From: Echiichthys vipera
Lineage: Eukaryota; Chordata; Actinopteri; Perciformes; Trachinidae
Direction: 5' to 3'
DNA length: 64,000 nucleotides
Assembly (NCBI GenBank): GCA_963691815.1
Contig: OY829651.1
Coordinates: 13,562,917-13,626,916, forward strand
Shown: in pieces, positions 1-12,275 of the stretch
How positions within the stretch are numbered: position 1 is the first letter of the stretch
Layout: every line of letters starts with the position of its first letter
Program-made: the position numbers and the translations under genes
The notes under the pieces: generated by a model
The model's database searches: none
What the model was told of the DNA's origin: nothing
What the model saw: the letters and a program-made list of their open reading frames with translations, nothing else

Positions 1-3000
1 TCCAGGATGGTCCTGATCTTTGCAATGTCTCTGTGGTGCCACATTTTTCCACTTTCTGATGGTTTTGATATTATTTCATGTCCGTCTCCTAAGTGGTAAC
101 AATGGTAAACCTTTTCAACAATTACATCTAATTGTTTCGCTAAATCTTTGCAGACAATGCACATCCTGCATGACTAGCAGCAGCATCTCACTTTAATGTG
201 GTTTTAATCACATTCACTTCCATTGTTTGCAGATGTATGCTTCTTAGTTGCAGGCATGTTTTTTAACGTGTTGGGTTTACCTTTGAACACAGCTCTAGTG
301 CCTCCATTATGAAAGGGTGTGCACACTCATGCAGTCAGGGTGTGGTATCTCTTTTATTTAAAATGTTCCTAATAAATAATTACCAAGCCTGGGCTTCAAT
401 AACTTCATACCGTCCAGCCATTTTACCGGGGAATACAGTTAATGCCGGTATTTGTATATACAAAATGTAGGCTAAAAGCTGAGCTGCTAGTGATTGAAGT
501 CATTGTAGCATGTATTACTTTGTCTGCCCTGCAGTGCTGTGTGAACTAATTAGCCTACATAGACAAGTCTTCCTGGGTTTAAACACCATAGAAAAATAAA
601 AAGGTAAGAAATTGTTATTGCTACAGGTGCCGCAGACCGACCCTGCTTCCTTGCGGACCGTTATCAGCTGGAATCAGTGGACCAGCAAGGCAAAGCTCTG
701 CCCCTGGCCGCAAGAGGAGCTACTGTAACCTCTTGAGGCAAATCGTCCGTGTTGTCTGGATCACATTTATCGCCAGGACCACACCTAAAATAATCCATTT
801 TATTTATTTTTCACTGACGTTATTCCACTTGCGGTCGCCATGTTTTTGGGGCAGCTGTCTGTTCCACCAGTAGAGACTTAGACTGACCTCTCAGAGGAGA
901 GAGAGACACCTCACTACACCTCTGAGAGGAGCAATTTGACAGTATTGAAAATGATACTTCGGATTTCTAAATACCGTGGTATACCGTAATACATTGATAC
1001 CGCCCAAACATTTTTTTTCTGTGGATTTTTTGCAATCACATTAAAGGTGGAACAAGTGTGACATTCACATTGTTGTTATTTTTATCTTTAAATTTCAAAA
1101 ACCTGTAATTTCATGGGGGCATGTATACTTTTTATATCCACTGTACTAAACCAGGACAAAATTACAGGGCTGGGCATAGAGCAATGTGTACCAAATGGAG
1201 ACGTTACCAGTTTTTTAATGTGTCGTAGACTGAGGATTTGTTGTGCAAAAGCCAATAAAAGAGTTTGAGGGGAAAATCCAAGTCTGTATAGTTCTGGTGG
1301 TCTGATTTAACAGGCCAACAAAGCAACAGGGGAGGCAGGCAGGTAACAACGAGGGGCAGGGAGAGAGCTGGCGACCACAGGCAAATGGTTAACAAGCAGG
1401 AAACCGTTACATTCAGAGCCTGGGAACAGTAATTTGTGGGCACATTTGTTTAAAAAAATTATTTTGAATTGAATACTAATTGAATTGATTACCAAAATTG
1501 TTACTGATTAATTTTCAGTCGATCGAATTAAAGAGTAACAGATTAATAATGCTATACAGGCTCTCGTCTGTAGCTGGAGTCTGCAGAACCACTGGGTGCT
1601 TTGATTTACAGCCACAGACACCAGTGACAGGACCTTTTTAAATGACTGTGTTCAATGTGTAAACACAGCTACTGTCTCGATCATAAATGTGCTTGAATAT
1701 AACATTTTTCTTCTGTAGTGAAGACTGGACTTTATGGAAGCCGTGTTTCTTTTCAGACTCGTTAGTGTGAAATTAAAAATGAAAAATGTAAATCTTTAAT
1801 GTCAGTACAGTAGCCTGTCACTAAGGAGACATGCTTGCTATAATTACCATGGTCCCTCTACAGTAATATTATTCTGAAGAGAGCTAATATGTAAGCTATA
1901 GTAATTTCTGTCTGTATTTGTTTTGAGACTTGTCATTTAATCCTTGTCATGATTTATAAATACATAGCAAATGAATAGAAAATTACTCTTCCACGCCCAC
2001 TCGAAGTGGCTCAGTTTTGATGGTAAAATAAATAAAAGGCTGTGGGCGTATTTCATATCTTTCAGGCTTGAGACCATCTAAGGCCCAGCACTGTGAGGAA
2101 TCAGGCTCTCTATGCTTTAAATTCTCTTTAAAAGTAGCTTTTAAACCGTGTTTGACTGACATTTTGTTTTATGTGCAGCTGAATATTTCTGCTTTATGCT
2201 CTTTTTTTAAGGTTTCTTAACATGCATATTGCTGACCCTAGCCTAGTCCTATCTTAAATCTAGACGCTTGTATCTCATTCTTTTCATCACTGCTCTGAAG
2301 TCGCGTTAGGTCCACTCTGTCCCTTTGTATCTTTGTCCCTTTGCCACGGGCGAAGTTTGGAGGCTGCAGTGACTGTGTATTGGCTGCAGCATGAATTTAG
2401 ACAGCGCTGCTGCTCTACTTTTTCCAGTACAGATCTGTCCGAGTTAATTATGGTACAACTGTCAGAAAGACCACTTTACCGGTCATTTGGGCAGCGATAT
2501 TAATGCTGTCTGTGTACTGTAAAATTTGTGCTTTCAAGGTTCAATGCTTCAAGTTTCCACGGAATGATCTGATGTCCAGTTTGTGTCTCAATTTGAGTGG
2601 GAAGATGGGAGAAAAGCTACGATATTTGTGCTGACCCTCCCCCCTTCTTTTTCGGTATCACTTCCATTTAGACATCATCGCAGGGATGCGACCCCAGAGG
2701 AGCGAGACATTGGCATTAGACAAAGGGGCCTCACTTTATAGCTTTAGATTGATTTACACCCTGACATTGAGAAGTTAACATACCCTTCGGGAGTTAATCC
2801 CTAATGTTGTCTGGGTCAGTAAATAAACGGAAAAAGAAAAGCAAAACTGAAGGAGTTTGCAGAAAAGCTCATTCGTGCTAATTATTTCTCTCCGACCCCT
2901 CCCTTGTTAAAAGCTTTCCCACCCCTCAAATCAATCGCCACTTTAGCGAGCAGGAAGGGATGGAGGAAGTGCGAGCCTCATTAGCCTGATTGGGCCGATG

Positions 3001-3250
3001 TGGGTGATGGAAGGAGATGGAGTGAATGAGTGAGTAAAAGAGAAAAGGAGTCAGCTTGATCATCAGCACTTGGCCCATCAGAGCTTCTGTCATCAAGGCA
3101 AGTGCTGCGTTCAAATGTGTTGGTTTGTTGTGCAGCGTTGTGGCTCCTGGAAGGTAGGAGAGGATCTGAAGCGGTTTAGCTATGTTGCTCCGTCAGACTC
3201 AAAGCTGGACGAATGGGGGAGTTCTCCATATTTCTTAAAATGAACTTGAT
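1..3250. other. Non-coding DNA with weak MITE remnants
   Basis: No credible exon was found. Around 385..1010 the paired motifs TTCATACCGTCCAGCC (left) and GGTATACCGTAATACATTG with ATACCGCCC (right) resemble the worn ends of a fish hAT-like MITE with ACCG-rich termini. At 1465..1550 there is a fragment rich in GATTAATT/CGATCGAATT, similar to the TTAATCG MITE family seen elsewhere in the window. The remainder, including the Gly/Val-like ORFs near 1204..1495 and 2926..3114, has no recognisable protein. Confidence 0.4.
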
Positions 3251-3261
3251 TGTACATATTA

Positions 3262-4450
3262 TTTGAACTGCAGTCAGGATTTAGAAAATCAGAAGGCCTT
3301 TGACACTGATCATGGCATCCTGCTGTCTAAGCCAAAGGCCGTGAGGTTTAGCAAGATGGCCATTCAATAGGTACATTTCTACCTTGCTGGATGGACACAG
3401 ACTAAGGATCTAAATTATGGAGGATCACAAGGAAAATGGAAATTGAAATAGAGAATTTCTTTATTGAATATCTAATTGTACTTTTCAATCCTTTCATTAA
3501 TTCATTATTAAAAAGAGGAACTCTAAAAAGACTTTCCAAAATAAACTTTAAAACAGTATTATATTACATTATTTAAAAATAATAATTAGTCCTCCATACT
3601 AAATGGACTTTTTCCAAAGCTAAAATAATGAGTTGTGTGGTCCCTCAAGGGAGTGTACTGGGACCACTCTTTGTTTATTATTATATATTAATGACTTACA
3701 GGATGCTTGTTCATCTGACCTTTTTATTTATGCAGATGATTCAGCTATTCTTGTGGCTCATAAAGATTTAAAAGTTGTGGAGTCTTTGAGTGAGGAACTT
3801 CAAAATGTTGGGATTTGTCTGTCAGAGGTAATTTTATTTGGGTTCAAAATTAAACTTGTAACAAGCCAAGAAACCGAAGGAAAAAGGTGGGAGACGCTGT
3901 CATATTAGGCAAGGACTCAGTGAACCATGTTTTTGTTGGACAGATCAGATTAAAGACATTAGACGGAGCATTAGTTTAATGTGACCACTCCTGGTTTTAT
4001 ATTACACCACAAGGCATTCAAAATAAAGTTAATCAGGGTTATGTTAAAGTCACCTCCCCTACCCATCTACATTCCTAGATGTTTTTTTTCCAACAACCTA
4101 ATTGGCTTCTAGTTTGAAAAAAGAGATTAAATTAAGATTAACCCATTAAACTGTCCATAACCAGCTCCCTAAATATCTGTCCAACTACTTTAATTGTTTG
4201 AGAGACAATCACAACTACGCAACATAAGGCAGATTAACTGATTTTATCTTTTTTAGATTCAAGAGTTCAATGGGCAAAATCACATTTTACATACATGGCT
4301 GCATTTGAATGGAATAATCCTCCAGGACCTGTAAAACACATTGAAGCATAGAGTCATTTTTAGAGGGTTTTAAAGAAATGGCTTGCAACAATCTCTTAGC
4401 ATAGGGACCGTGTGCCTCGTACTCAGTTTTGTCCCTTTATGTCATTTCTT
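3262..4450 (+). mobile_element. Decayed CR1/Rex1-like non-LTR retrotransposon (reverse transcriptase pieces)
   Basis: Three collinear plus-strand pieces match the order of a LINE reverse transcriptase. At 3271..3420 the reading QSGFRK, then after a gap KAFDTDHGILLSK and AGWTQ, corresponds to the fingers/palm segment. At 3633..3860 the reading includes SVLGPLF, YINDLQDACSSDLFIYADDS and ILFGFKIKL, with the YADD catalytic box present. At 4195..4400 HNYAT, RFKSSMGKITFY and AAFEWNN-like codons match the C-terminal end. Frameshifts, stops and an internal deletion between the YADD box and ILFG show it is dead. Assignment to CR1/Rex1 rather than L2 is by motif flavour only. Confidence 0.72.
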
Positions 4451-6884
4451 GTATGTGAGTGGATGTTATTAAGACTGTTGATCTTGCCACTCAGATGCTG
4501 TTGGATGATCTGACAGGCGCTTCATTTGTGGTTCATAATGGCTGACTAAATGAGACCAGACTTATTGATATTATATAAAGTGAGTCCTCTGAGGTTGTGA
4601 CAGTGTGACAATAATGTGCAGTTTGTGAAGTAGCCAGCTGTCAAACTTGTATGTCTTCCCTTGTGTAGGGCAGAGTTCAATTTTCCGTGCTGTCTCACTT
4701 AATGCACTCCTTATTGTAGCAATAATCGTTTGCATTCCCAGTTCTTTATGACAATAATAGTGAACCTTTTTTTCAAATATTGGTTTGAGTGCCAGACAAG
4801 TAATCAGCCTAGCATTAAGGCTTTGGCTGTGAACTCAAAGTACTCGTCTCCTTGGCTGCTCAGGTCGAATACTTGAGCAGCTCCCCCCAAAAAAGCAAAA
4901 AAAAAAAACGCACACTAAGTGCACCTACAATCACCTAATGATCGGCTTTTTAAATTAGTTTATAAACCTTTGGTGATTGATGGTTTTCATTTTGATTTTT
5001 CAACATTTGCAGGCTCCCCTGTTTCCTCGAACCAGCTGTGCAAATGCTGTTGACTAGAACTAAGAACACAAGACGGAATGAAACATATTAGATATGGAAA
5101 TTAAAAGCACATTGGGGGAAGATTATCCTCATTGTAGGCAGTGCTGTTTGAATAATAAACTAGAATTCAGCCTAACAATAAGCCTCCATTTTCTCTCATC
5201 TTTGTAATCATAGCTTAGTGATCAAAATACAAAGGATGTATCATTGTAACCTCCAAAATGGGCTTTAATCTAACCCTGAGTCCTCTTCCCCTCTCTCCAC
5301 CAGCAAACACAAGGGGCCCTCATTGTCTGCTCACATGTCCTCATCACAGTCGATGCTTTTGTCACATAATCACACATGGACACGCAGAAAGAACACACTG
5401 CACACAATTACCATCTTGTAATTGCGATCTATCAGGCGCTGTTGTGAAGTGTTGCCTGATGCATTATGAGGGCTTAGGAAATGACAAGGCTATATATAGG
5501 AACTATTTATCCAATTATCCTGTTGTCACCATTGTCCACGATGGAACAGACGGCTTCGAGTAGAGCTGGACTGACAGGTCCATCAATGAGCACATCAGTT
5601 TGTACAGTATATGATGTTTACTGAAAGTGGAACAAGAGGCGTTGGCTTTAATGCATGGAGTTAAATCTCAAAATAGTGACTGTTTCAGACATCCTGTACA
5701 GTTTTTAATGATGATATAAGTCTAGAGAAGAGAGAATGAACATCTGGTTGTAGCCTAAAACGTACAGTACATTTTAATGTCACAGATTTTAAGCTTTTAA
5801 ATCTGTTCAATTTGTGCCATTTTATTTGAATTATACCACTTAATGAAAACATTTTTGTTGTGCAAAGCTCCTAGTAAACATCGGTTTTCAATGCACAAGC
5901 AAAAACATTCTTCAATGCACTATTAACACATTGATGATTAAACATGAAGTTCCATCAAGAAAACTGAAAGGAAACTGAAGGTAATTTCCCTGTGGTAGAA
6001 ATAAGTCAAGGACATTGTGATGCATTTGGATACAAAGGACACCTCAATCACAGAAATGTCAAGCAGTGAAAAGATTTATTAAACGCTGTGTCTTTAGCAA
6101 GATCAACAGCATGTGTTAGGGTTCGTGGTCTGTACATGCATGAGCGAGCCAGTTATCTCAGTGCACGGTGTGGGTTGTTCCTCTTTGTAACCACGGCAGG
6201 ACATTTTCTGTATTTTCATTAATTGCCTACAAATCCCATGAAAAGACCAAAACCAACAGCGTTTCAGTCCGTCAGCCTATTTATTCTTCTTAAGACATTA
6301 ATCTTTACAAAACTGGACACAAATATATATTTTCATTATTACAAAGGCCAAATCATTTCAGAAAAAAACGGAGGTACTGTTTGCAAATGTTACTCAAACA
6401 TGAGTAAAAAGTGCATTTATCGGGGAGTAATTTAAGGTTTTAAAAAGCCTGATAACAGCATATTTTTGACATACTGTAAATAGTAAAACTATTTAAATAT
6501 TGTTTAGTTCTTCGAAGATTTGTGACTCAATCACTGAGTGGATCATTTTGCAATTAAAGAGCAAAGTTGTTAATGGTTTTTGGTGGACAAACTACGTAAT
6601 GCCGACTGTTCTAGATAATGTCAAACATACAGTATTTTGGACTTTTTTCTACTGTAATTTCTTTATTGACTGACATATTCAATGATACGATATGTCTCCA
6701 ATAAACAATATCGTCCAGCAAATTGTGTTTTAGTTTTTTCTTTTCTTTCTTAGTATTTTCTGGGAGCTGCGTCTCTCTCTTGCCAGGTTCACAGTAGAAA
6801 GATGACAGGAAATGAGGGAAGAGTGATGGGGTATGACATCCAACTAAGGTCCCCGGGCTGGCGCCTTATCCCCCTGATTTGTTA
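4451..6884. other. Non-coding DNA, nothing recognised
   Basis: AT-rich sequence with scattered stops in all frames. The 101-residue ORF at 5258..5563 and the 70-residue ORF at 6223..6435 have low-complexity or unremarkable composition, no splice-site context and no recognisable motif. A short A-run lies near 4890..4908. No RNA gene was seen. Confidence 0.4.
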
Positions 6885-7085
6885 TGTATTTTGTTTTTAC
6901 ACAGTTTTTGGATGACTATGGAGGTCTATGGCACAGAAAATGATATATATCTGTATTTTGTTTTTACACAGTTTTTGGATGACTATGGAGGTCTATGGCA
7001 CAGAAAATGATATATATCTGTATTTTGTTTTTACACAGTTTTTGGATGACTATGGAGGTCTATGGCACAGAAAATTATATATCTG
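6885..7085. repeat. 67-bp tandem repeat, three copies
   Basis: Three near-identical direct copies lie head to tail. The marker ACAGTTTTTGGATGACTATG starts at 6901, 6968 and 7035, giving a period of exactly 67 bp. The copies differ only at the last few bases (GATATATATC versus TATATATC). High identity implies recent amplification. Because 67 is not a multiple of three, the frame shifts between copies, so the overlapping 61-residue ORF at 6928 is not evidence for a protein. Confidence 0.95.
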
Positions 7086-7439
7086 GTTAAAGAGAGAATA
7101 CAGTACTTGTTAGTTGCTCACAATAATTGTTGGAGGATTTACTGAAGAAAAGAAAAAAATAGAATTTAAGTATTATACGTTAGGGGGTGAGCAGTAAAAA
7201 TAAGGTAGCTTCTTAATTTACATTATATTAATAATTGATATCATTGTTTTGTAAACTATTTGTTGATATTTTTTAATTGTCTTTAAATTGCATCTATAGA
7301 TTGGGGAGCATTGAACCAGCGGCACGTTGTGTGTTCTGGACCTCTGGTATGATCATAATGCACACTGTAGCATTTTCAAGCAAGTAATGAATAATTGACT
7401 GTGCTCCTGGAATTCATTTATTTTTTGGCTGCAATGTGT

Positions 7440-7745
7440 CTGCCTCTGCTGTAGAAGGGCTGAGAGTCAGTACTCCAGAGAAATCTCAAGTTGCCATAAC
7501 TACAAGTGCTGAGGTCTCGGTGCGGTCCAGAGTGTAGAGCCCCGGAGAGGTGGGCAGTAAGCCGACCATGAGTGAAGGCTGAGAGCTCTGGAGGACCCCA
7601 TCCAGCAGGAGCCCAGAGCCTGAAGCGCTCCTCACTTCGCCAGAGATGTTTCTCTGCACAGTTTCCTCTTGCAGGCTGGAGATGAAACTGCCTGATGGTT
7701 TATTAAGTGAAGAAAATGAATCCATCAACTATCCAGTTAATGTCA
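7440..7745 (-). other. Protein-like minus-strand ORF island, unidentified
   Basis: A GC-richer block in AT-rich surroundings has an 80-codon minus-strand ORF (7486..7728). Its composition (SGEVRSASGSGLLLDGVLQ, PSLMVGLLPTSPGLYTLDRT) looks like genuine protein rather than low complexity. A possible acceptor CATCTCCAG precedes CCTGCAAGAG near 7678. I do not recognise the product. It may be a stray exon, a fossil retrocopy or chance. It lies 36 bp from the Tc1-like element at 7781 but has no resemblance to a transposase. Confidence 0.25.
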
Positions 7746-7780
7746 GACAAGATAATGAGACAAGACTTCTTGAGGTTATA

Positions 7781-8445
7781 CAGTGGGGATCAAAATAAGG
7801 GAACTTATAAATGATTTATTCTGAAAAACAGTGAGCAAAATTAGAGAACAGTATCCATTGTGTCAGAAGATAAGATTTAAACCATGTTTTTTTTTAGGGC
7901 TATAGGATTCAAACATGAAAAGGAAGTGTAGAGGCCTTTGCTTTGAATTAATTCACGTTTGTGCCCACCGGACATCACTAGTTTCTCACACTGCTCTGGT
8001 TTGATCTTGGTCCATTCTTCTTCAGTCTCTTCAACAGTTCGGTAACTGTAGTGGGTTTCTTAGACATTACTTTGTTGCCAAGGGTTTTCCAAAGGTTCTC
8101 TGTGGGGTTTAGATCTGGACTCTGGACGGGCCATTTCATTGTTTCAATATTCTTAGCTTCAAGGAACTGTGTAACCTATTTTTCAGTGTGACGGGGACGT
8201 TTCTTGCATGAAAATTGCAGCTGATTGGGAGACAACTGCAGTGGAGGTATTGCATGATGCTGAAGGAGGTTCAAATAAACATTTGCATTCACTCTGCCAT
8301 GTAGCTGTAAAAGAGTCGTCCCTTGGGACTTCATCTGGCTGTCGCAGGGTTTCAGTCACCTTAGAGCGGCTTGCCATCTTGCAAAGTTACTAGGAAAGAA
8401 TAAATTAAGTATTAATGTTTTTCCCTCTAATTTTTATCTCCAGTG
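7781..8445 (-). mobile_element. Internally deleted Tc1/mariner-like DNA transposon
   Basis: The ends are imperfect inverted repeats: CAGTGGGGATCAAAATAAG at 7781 and, reverse-complemented at the other end, CACTGGAGATAAAAATTAG. Both are flanked by the TA dinucleotide (7779..7780 and 8446..8447) that Tc1/mariner elements duplicate. Minus-strand reading gives transposase C-terminal pieces: GRVNANVYLNLLQHHAIPPL, then MKWPVQSPDLNPTENLW, which contains the D-x-NPxE motif of the DDE catalytic core, then a worn C-terminus. A MASRSKVTETLRQ-like start lies at about 8377, joined to the C-terminal half by a deletion of most of the protein. Frameshifts make it inactive. At 665 bp it is well under the usual 1.2-1.6 kb. 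Confidence 0.85.
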
Positions 8446-8447
8446 TA

Positions 8448-9321
8448 GGTGCCTTTAATTTTATCACTTTCTGATGCTTTTTTTTAACAGCAAGGTTACA
8501 AAAGCTCCATTGGTGAATAGGCGGACAATTAAGATAAATTAAAAAGACACACACTGGGCTGGGAGACTGAATTGAGGACAACTGCGGTACAAGGGCAAAT
8601 TGGTTATCTTTTTGTACATGCTTTCAGCGTGGTTAAGGCAGAACTTTTCTTTTTTTCTTCCATCTCACTAGAGGCATCTTGCAGGGGCACCAAAGTGGCT
8701 CTCCCTCTGACAGACAGCCTAATTCATATTGTGTTGTTATAATCCCCGGGGGCTGTCTTAGTTTGTTTTTTCCAGTGATGTCCTCTCCATCTATTGCTAC
8801 AGAGGAGTCCAGACCACCGCAGCTTAATGTTTTGTTGTTGTTGTTGGATCAGTTCTTACCTTTGAGGTATTTCATTGGTTTCTTGCAGTGTGTGTGAAGA
8901 AAAAATGTGTCAGTATTAGTTATCCGGCTCTTTCGCGGTAAGACCACTAGTCCCCTGACACTCAAAGGTGTACAGGTTTGTGACCATTAACAATGACTTT
9001 TAAGATTTATTTATAATCATGTTTGTCTTGATGTGTACAGCTGAGGTGGGTGCTTGGGTTAGAGGTAAAATATTGTTTTAAGCTTGCATGCTGTTAGTGC
9101 ATGTGTATTTTCAGATATGGACCTTTTGACTGCATGTACACGTGTTGATGTTTATAGTGCACCTATTTTCTGTGCATATGTCTTTATTTAAATCTTTCTC
9201 CTTTGTGCCCTTGACTACTGTGAGTTCAATCTGTAGTGTGAAATGACACATGCATTTGTGATCAGTCCAGTCTGTTTGATTTTCACCTTCCTGAAACTAG
9301 AAGGAACATTTGTATCCGAAA
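8448..9321. other. Non-coding DNA, nothing recognised
   Basis: No exon, RNA gene or repeat structure is supported. The ORF at 8679..8897 has no recognisable motif. Confidence 0.4.
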
Positions 9322-9665
9322 AAGTGCTGCAACGATTAGTCGATGTATCTATTAGTTGTCAATAGTCAAATGAATTGCCAACTATTTTGATCAGTGTCTT
9401 GAGTAAACAAAGTCCATATCCTCTGATTTCAGCTTCTCAAATGAATATAAGTGAATATTTTCTCTTTTCTGTTCTGTGACAGTAAACTGAATATCTTTGA
9501 GTTGTGGACAAAACAAGTCATTTGAAGACGTCGTCTTGGGCTTTGGAAAACACTGATCAGCAATTTTCACCATTTTCTGACATTTTATAGAACAAACAAC
9601 TAATGGCTTAATTAAGAAAATAATCGTATGATTAATCGATAATGAAAATAAACATTTCAGCCCTA
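9322..9665. mobile_element. hAT-like MITE, TTAATCG family, near-complete copy
   Basis: The left end AGTGCTGCAACGATTAGTCG and the reverse-complemented right end TAGGGCTGAAATGTTTATTT, followed by TTATCGATTAATCA, match the widespread fish element that begins TAGGGCTGCAAC and carries CGATTAATCG near both ends. The interior (for example GTTGTGGACAAAACAAG) recurs in the fragment at 23.9 kb as GTGTTTTGGACAAAACAAG. There is no coding capacity; it would depend on a transposase supplied elsewhere. The family name is by resemblance only. Confidence 0.65.
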
Positions 9666-12030
9666 ATCCAGAAGACATTTTGTTCTGTTGTGCGTAGCAG
9701 GGGGAATGTATATATGCATGCATACATACATTTCCCCAAATGCATGCATTTATAGGAATACATTGACCTTTTGCTAAAGTAGCTTATAATGCATGGAAGC
9801 CATTTTACCGTGTGATGCAGCTTTACATCACTGTTTACAGCCCTGTGGTGAAGAAAACACAGAGGCTGGCGTTTAAAATGCAACTGACCATTTTATTGCC
9901 AATGGGTGAGTTGAGTTACCTGACTCGTCTGATGGTTTGTTACGTCAGAGAAAACCTAATAAGAAACCGGGAAAGGGTAGGCACTTTTGAAACAAACCTG
10001 GCAGCTGATTGGATGAACCATCTGTCTATCAAACTCGCGCCAGAGTCAATCAGGAGAAGAGAGAAAACATCTTTTCAATTAAGCAAAGCCTTCAGTGTCA
10101 TTTTCTTCTCTTAATAAAGAAAACCTCTCCAGTTGTGATAAAACTGATGCTATTGCAGCATCTAATCTAACCTCTTTAGGAGTCGCAATTGTTGTTTTGA
10201 ACGAGCGGTTGCCTCTTGTGTCATCGCTACCTCCTGCTCCCCCCTCAACTGCCAGAAGCTCCTCACAGGACGCTGATTGGCCGGATGACCTCTACCTCAG
10301 ATTTTCTTGTGACGTGAACGTGATTCTCGCATGATCTTCTGTTTTCAGAATTCGGCTGATGTTGAAGGTAATGAGTTTAGCTTATTTGTATAAAGTATTC
10401 AGAAATATGGTGAATTTAAAGGCAAGGCATTGAAACTGAAGACCTTCATGTGATCCATGGAGAAGGTGTTAAAAATGTTTTACTGCATATCTGAAAATCC
10501 CCTTTCATTCTATCTGGTGCAGTACAAGAGAGTCAGTTTTAGACACAACAGATATGTGCTCTGGTCTCTGTGCATACATCTTTTTGTTGGTTGTAATGTG
10601 AGTTAGAATAATTAAGCTGGAGGGCTTGACGCAAGATAATGGACTGCGACAGTGAAAGGCCTCCATAATGACGGATGAGAACTCAGGGCATTGTTGTTAA
10701 GAGCACAGACGTGGAGATACAGCTGCATCGCATTTAGAGTATGCGTTGGTGCACACATACTGACATATAATCATGAATCCTTCAGATAAACATTCATATG
10801 AAGTCTCAGACACAGACACACTGTATGCACCAACCCACGCTCTCCTTCACAAACACCCAACACAAGCAGTGACTCTAAGATGGACACTTATTCACTCCCC
10901 CCGTTCGTTATATTGATCCATGCCTACACAAGTATTAGCACTCACTTTGAATGAGAGGCATGTCTTCAGGAGAACAGAGCAGAAGCACATCCATACAAAT
11001 GCACACATACACAGTTTCCCATGTCGCTTGGCGAAACATACAACACACACTGTAACATGCTAACTTAAAAAACACACGCGTCTGCTTTGGGCTGGCAGAT
11101 TCTTCCGAATTGAATTGGAGCAGCTGATGTATTCATCCAGTGTGTGTGATTTAACGAGGCCCACTCCGTCTCGTCATAAATCATATTAATAATCTTGGGC
11201 TTCCCATTGATTTAGATTTTTTAAGCCATCTCAGTGCATTATTTGATATCTCCAGCCTTTGTTTCAGATTTAATGAACCCCACGCAGACACACGCAAAGA
11301 GAACTCAAGAAACTACTTTTCTTTTAGAAGTCTTTATTCATCTGTGTAGAAAAAAAGACGACAGACCAATAAATGGAATAGCGTTTGCACCCATTTTCAT
11401 GTTTATACATAAGTGTTTTCATTATCTCATCTGAGGGTGACATTTTTAAAGGAAAAAAAGGATTTCTGCACAGAGTGAAAGAAAGCTTCAGTGCATTTAA
11501 AGATAAAATTAAAACAAATGCAGCAACAACAACCATAAAAAAAACCTTACCGGAGCTCGTCCAATATTACCGATACACAGTAACACAGACTGAAAAAGAG
11601 AAAGAGAGCTACTGAAGGTAAGAATGGGTTTCAACACTTACAGGCTCTCTGTCAATATATCATTCATCCCCATCCTCCCCTCTTCGGCTTTTATTTTTCC
11701 CTCTACCCTCTCGTCTGGGTCTCTGGCTATGTGTTTTCTTTTGAAGTTCCTCCTACCTTGAAGTAAATAAGTGGGGTCAGTAAGAGGCAGTCAGAAAGCA
11801 GGTTCCTTCTTCAGGTGGCGTGTATATGTTTGTTTGTCAGGCTCCGATCCCTGATCCCAGAACTGTGGCTATGCTGTACTACTGCCTATAAAACTGGACA
11901 ATGTGAGTCTTCACAGAATGCATCAGATCAAGTTTGAACTTCCAGCTGTTTTAAAGTTATATCTTTGAATTTAACTTTGACTTCAACTTTAAATATCCAG
12001 CAATTTTATGACAGATACTGTGAGACGATA
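9666..12030. other. Non-coding DNA with one GC-richer block
   Basis: From about 9790 to 10340 two overlapping plus-strand ORFs (9812..10114 and 10095..10334) occur in moderately GC-rich sequence containing two GCTGATTGG motifs (CCAAT boxes on the other strand) near 10004 and 10271. Neither protein is recognised. The block could be an interspersed repeat or an old promoter-like sequence. The rest to 12030 is AT-rich with short CACA runs and no recognised feature. Confidence 0.3.
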
Positions 12031-12034
12031 CAGA

Positions 12035-12275
12035 TCTGTGTGATTAATCTGCCAATTACCTTTTCGATTTACTGATTAATCGTTTGGTCTATAAGCTGTC
12101 AAAAACTCTTGAAAAATGTCAGCAATTCAGTGCTCAGTGTGATCCAACTAACAGTCCAAAACCTAGTCCAAGTTTACCATCACATAAAGACTAAGAAATA
12201 CTCACAATGTGGAAGCTGAAACAAGGGGAAAAAATAGTTGCAGATCAATTTTCTGCCGATCGATTTAAGAGACGC
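12035..12275. mobile_element. TTAATCG-family MITE fragment
   Basis: The sequence carries GATTAATCTGCCAATTACC, ACTGATTAATCGTTTGGTCT and, at the other end, CAGATCAATTTTCTGCCGAT. These match the internal and subterminal parts of the hAT-like family described at 9322. The outermost ends are worn. Confidence 0.5.

Noticed and set aside
620..735. Possible exon after TTGTTATTGCTACAG reading VPQTDPASLRTVISW
   Set aside because: Short, ends in a stop, no recognised domain, no good donor, and it lies within a likely MITE remnant.
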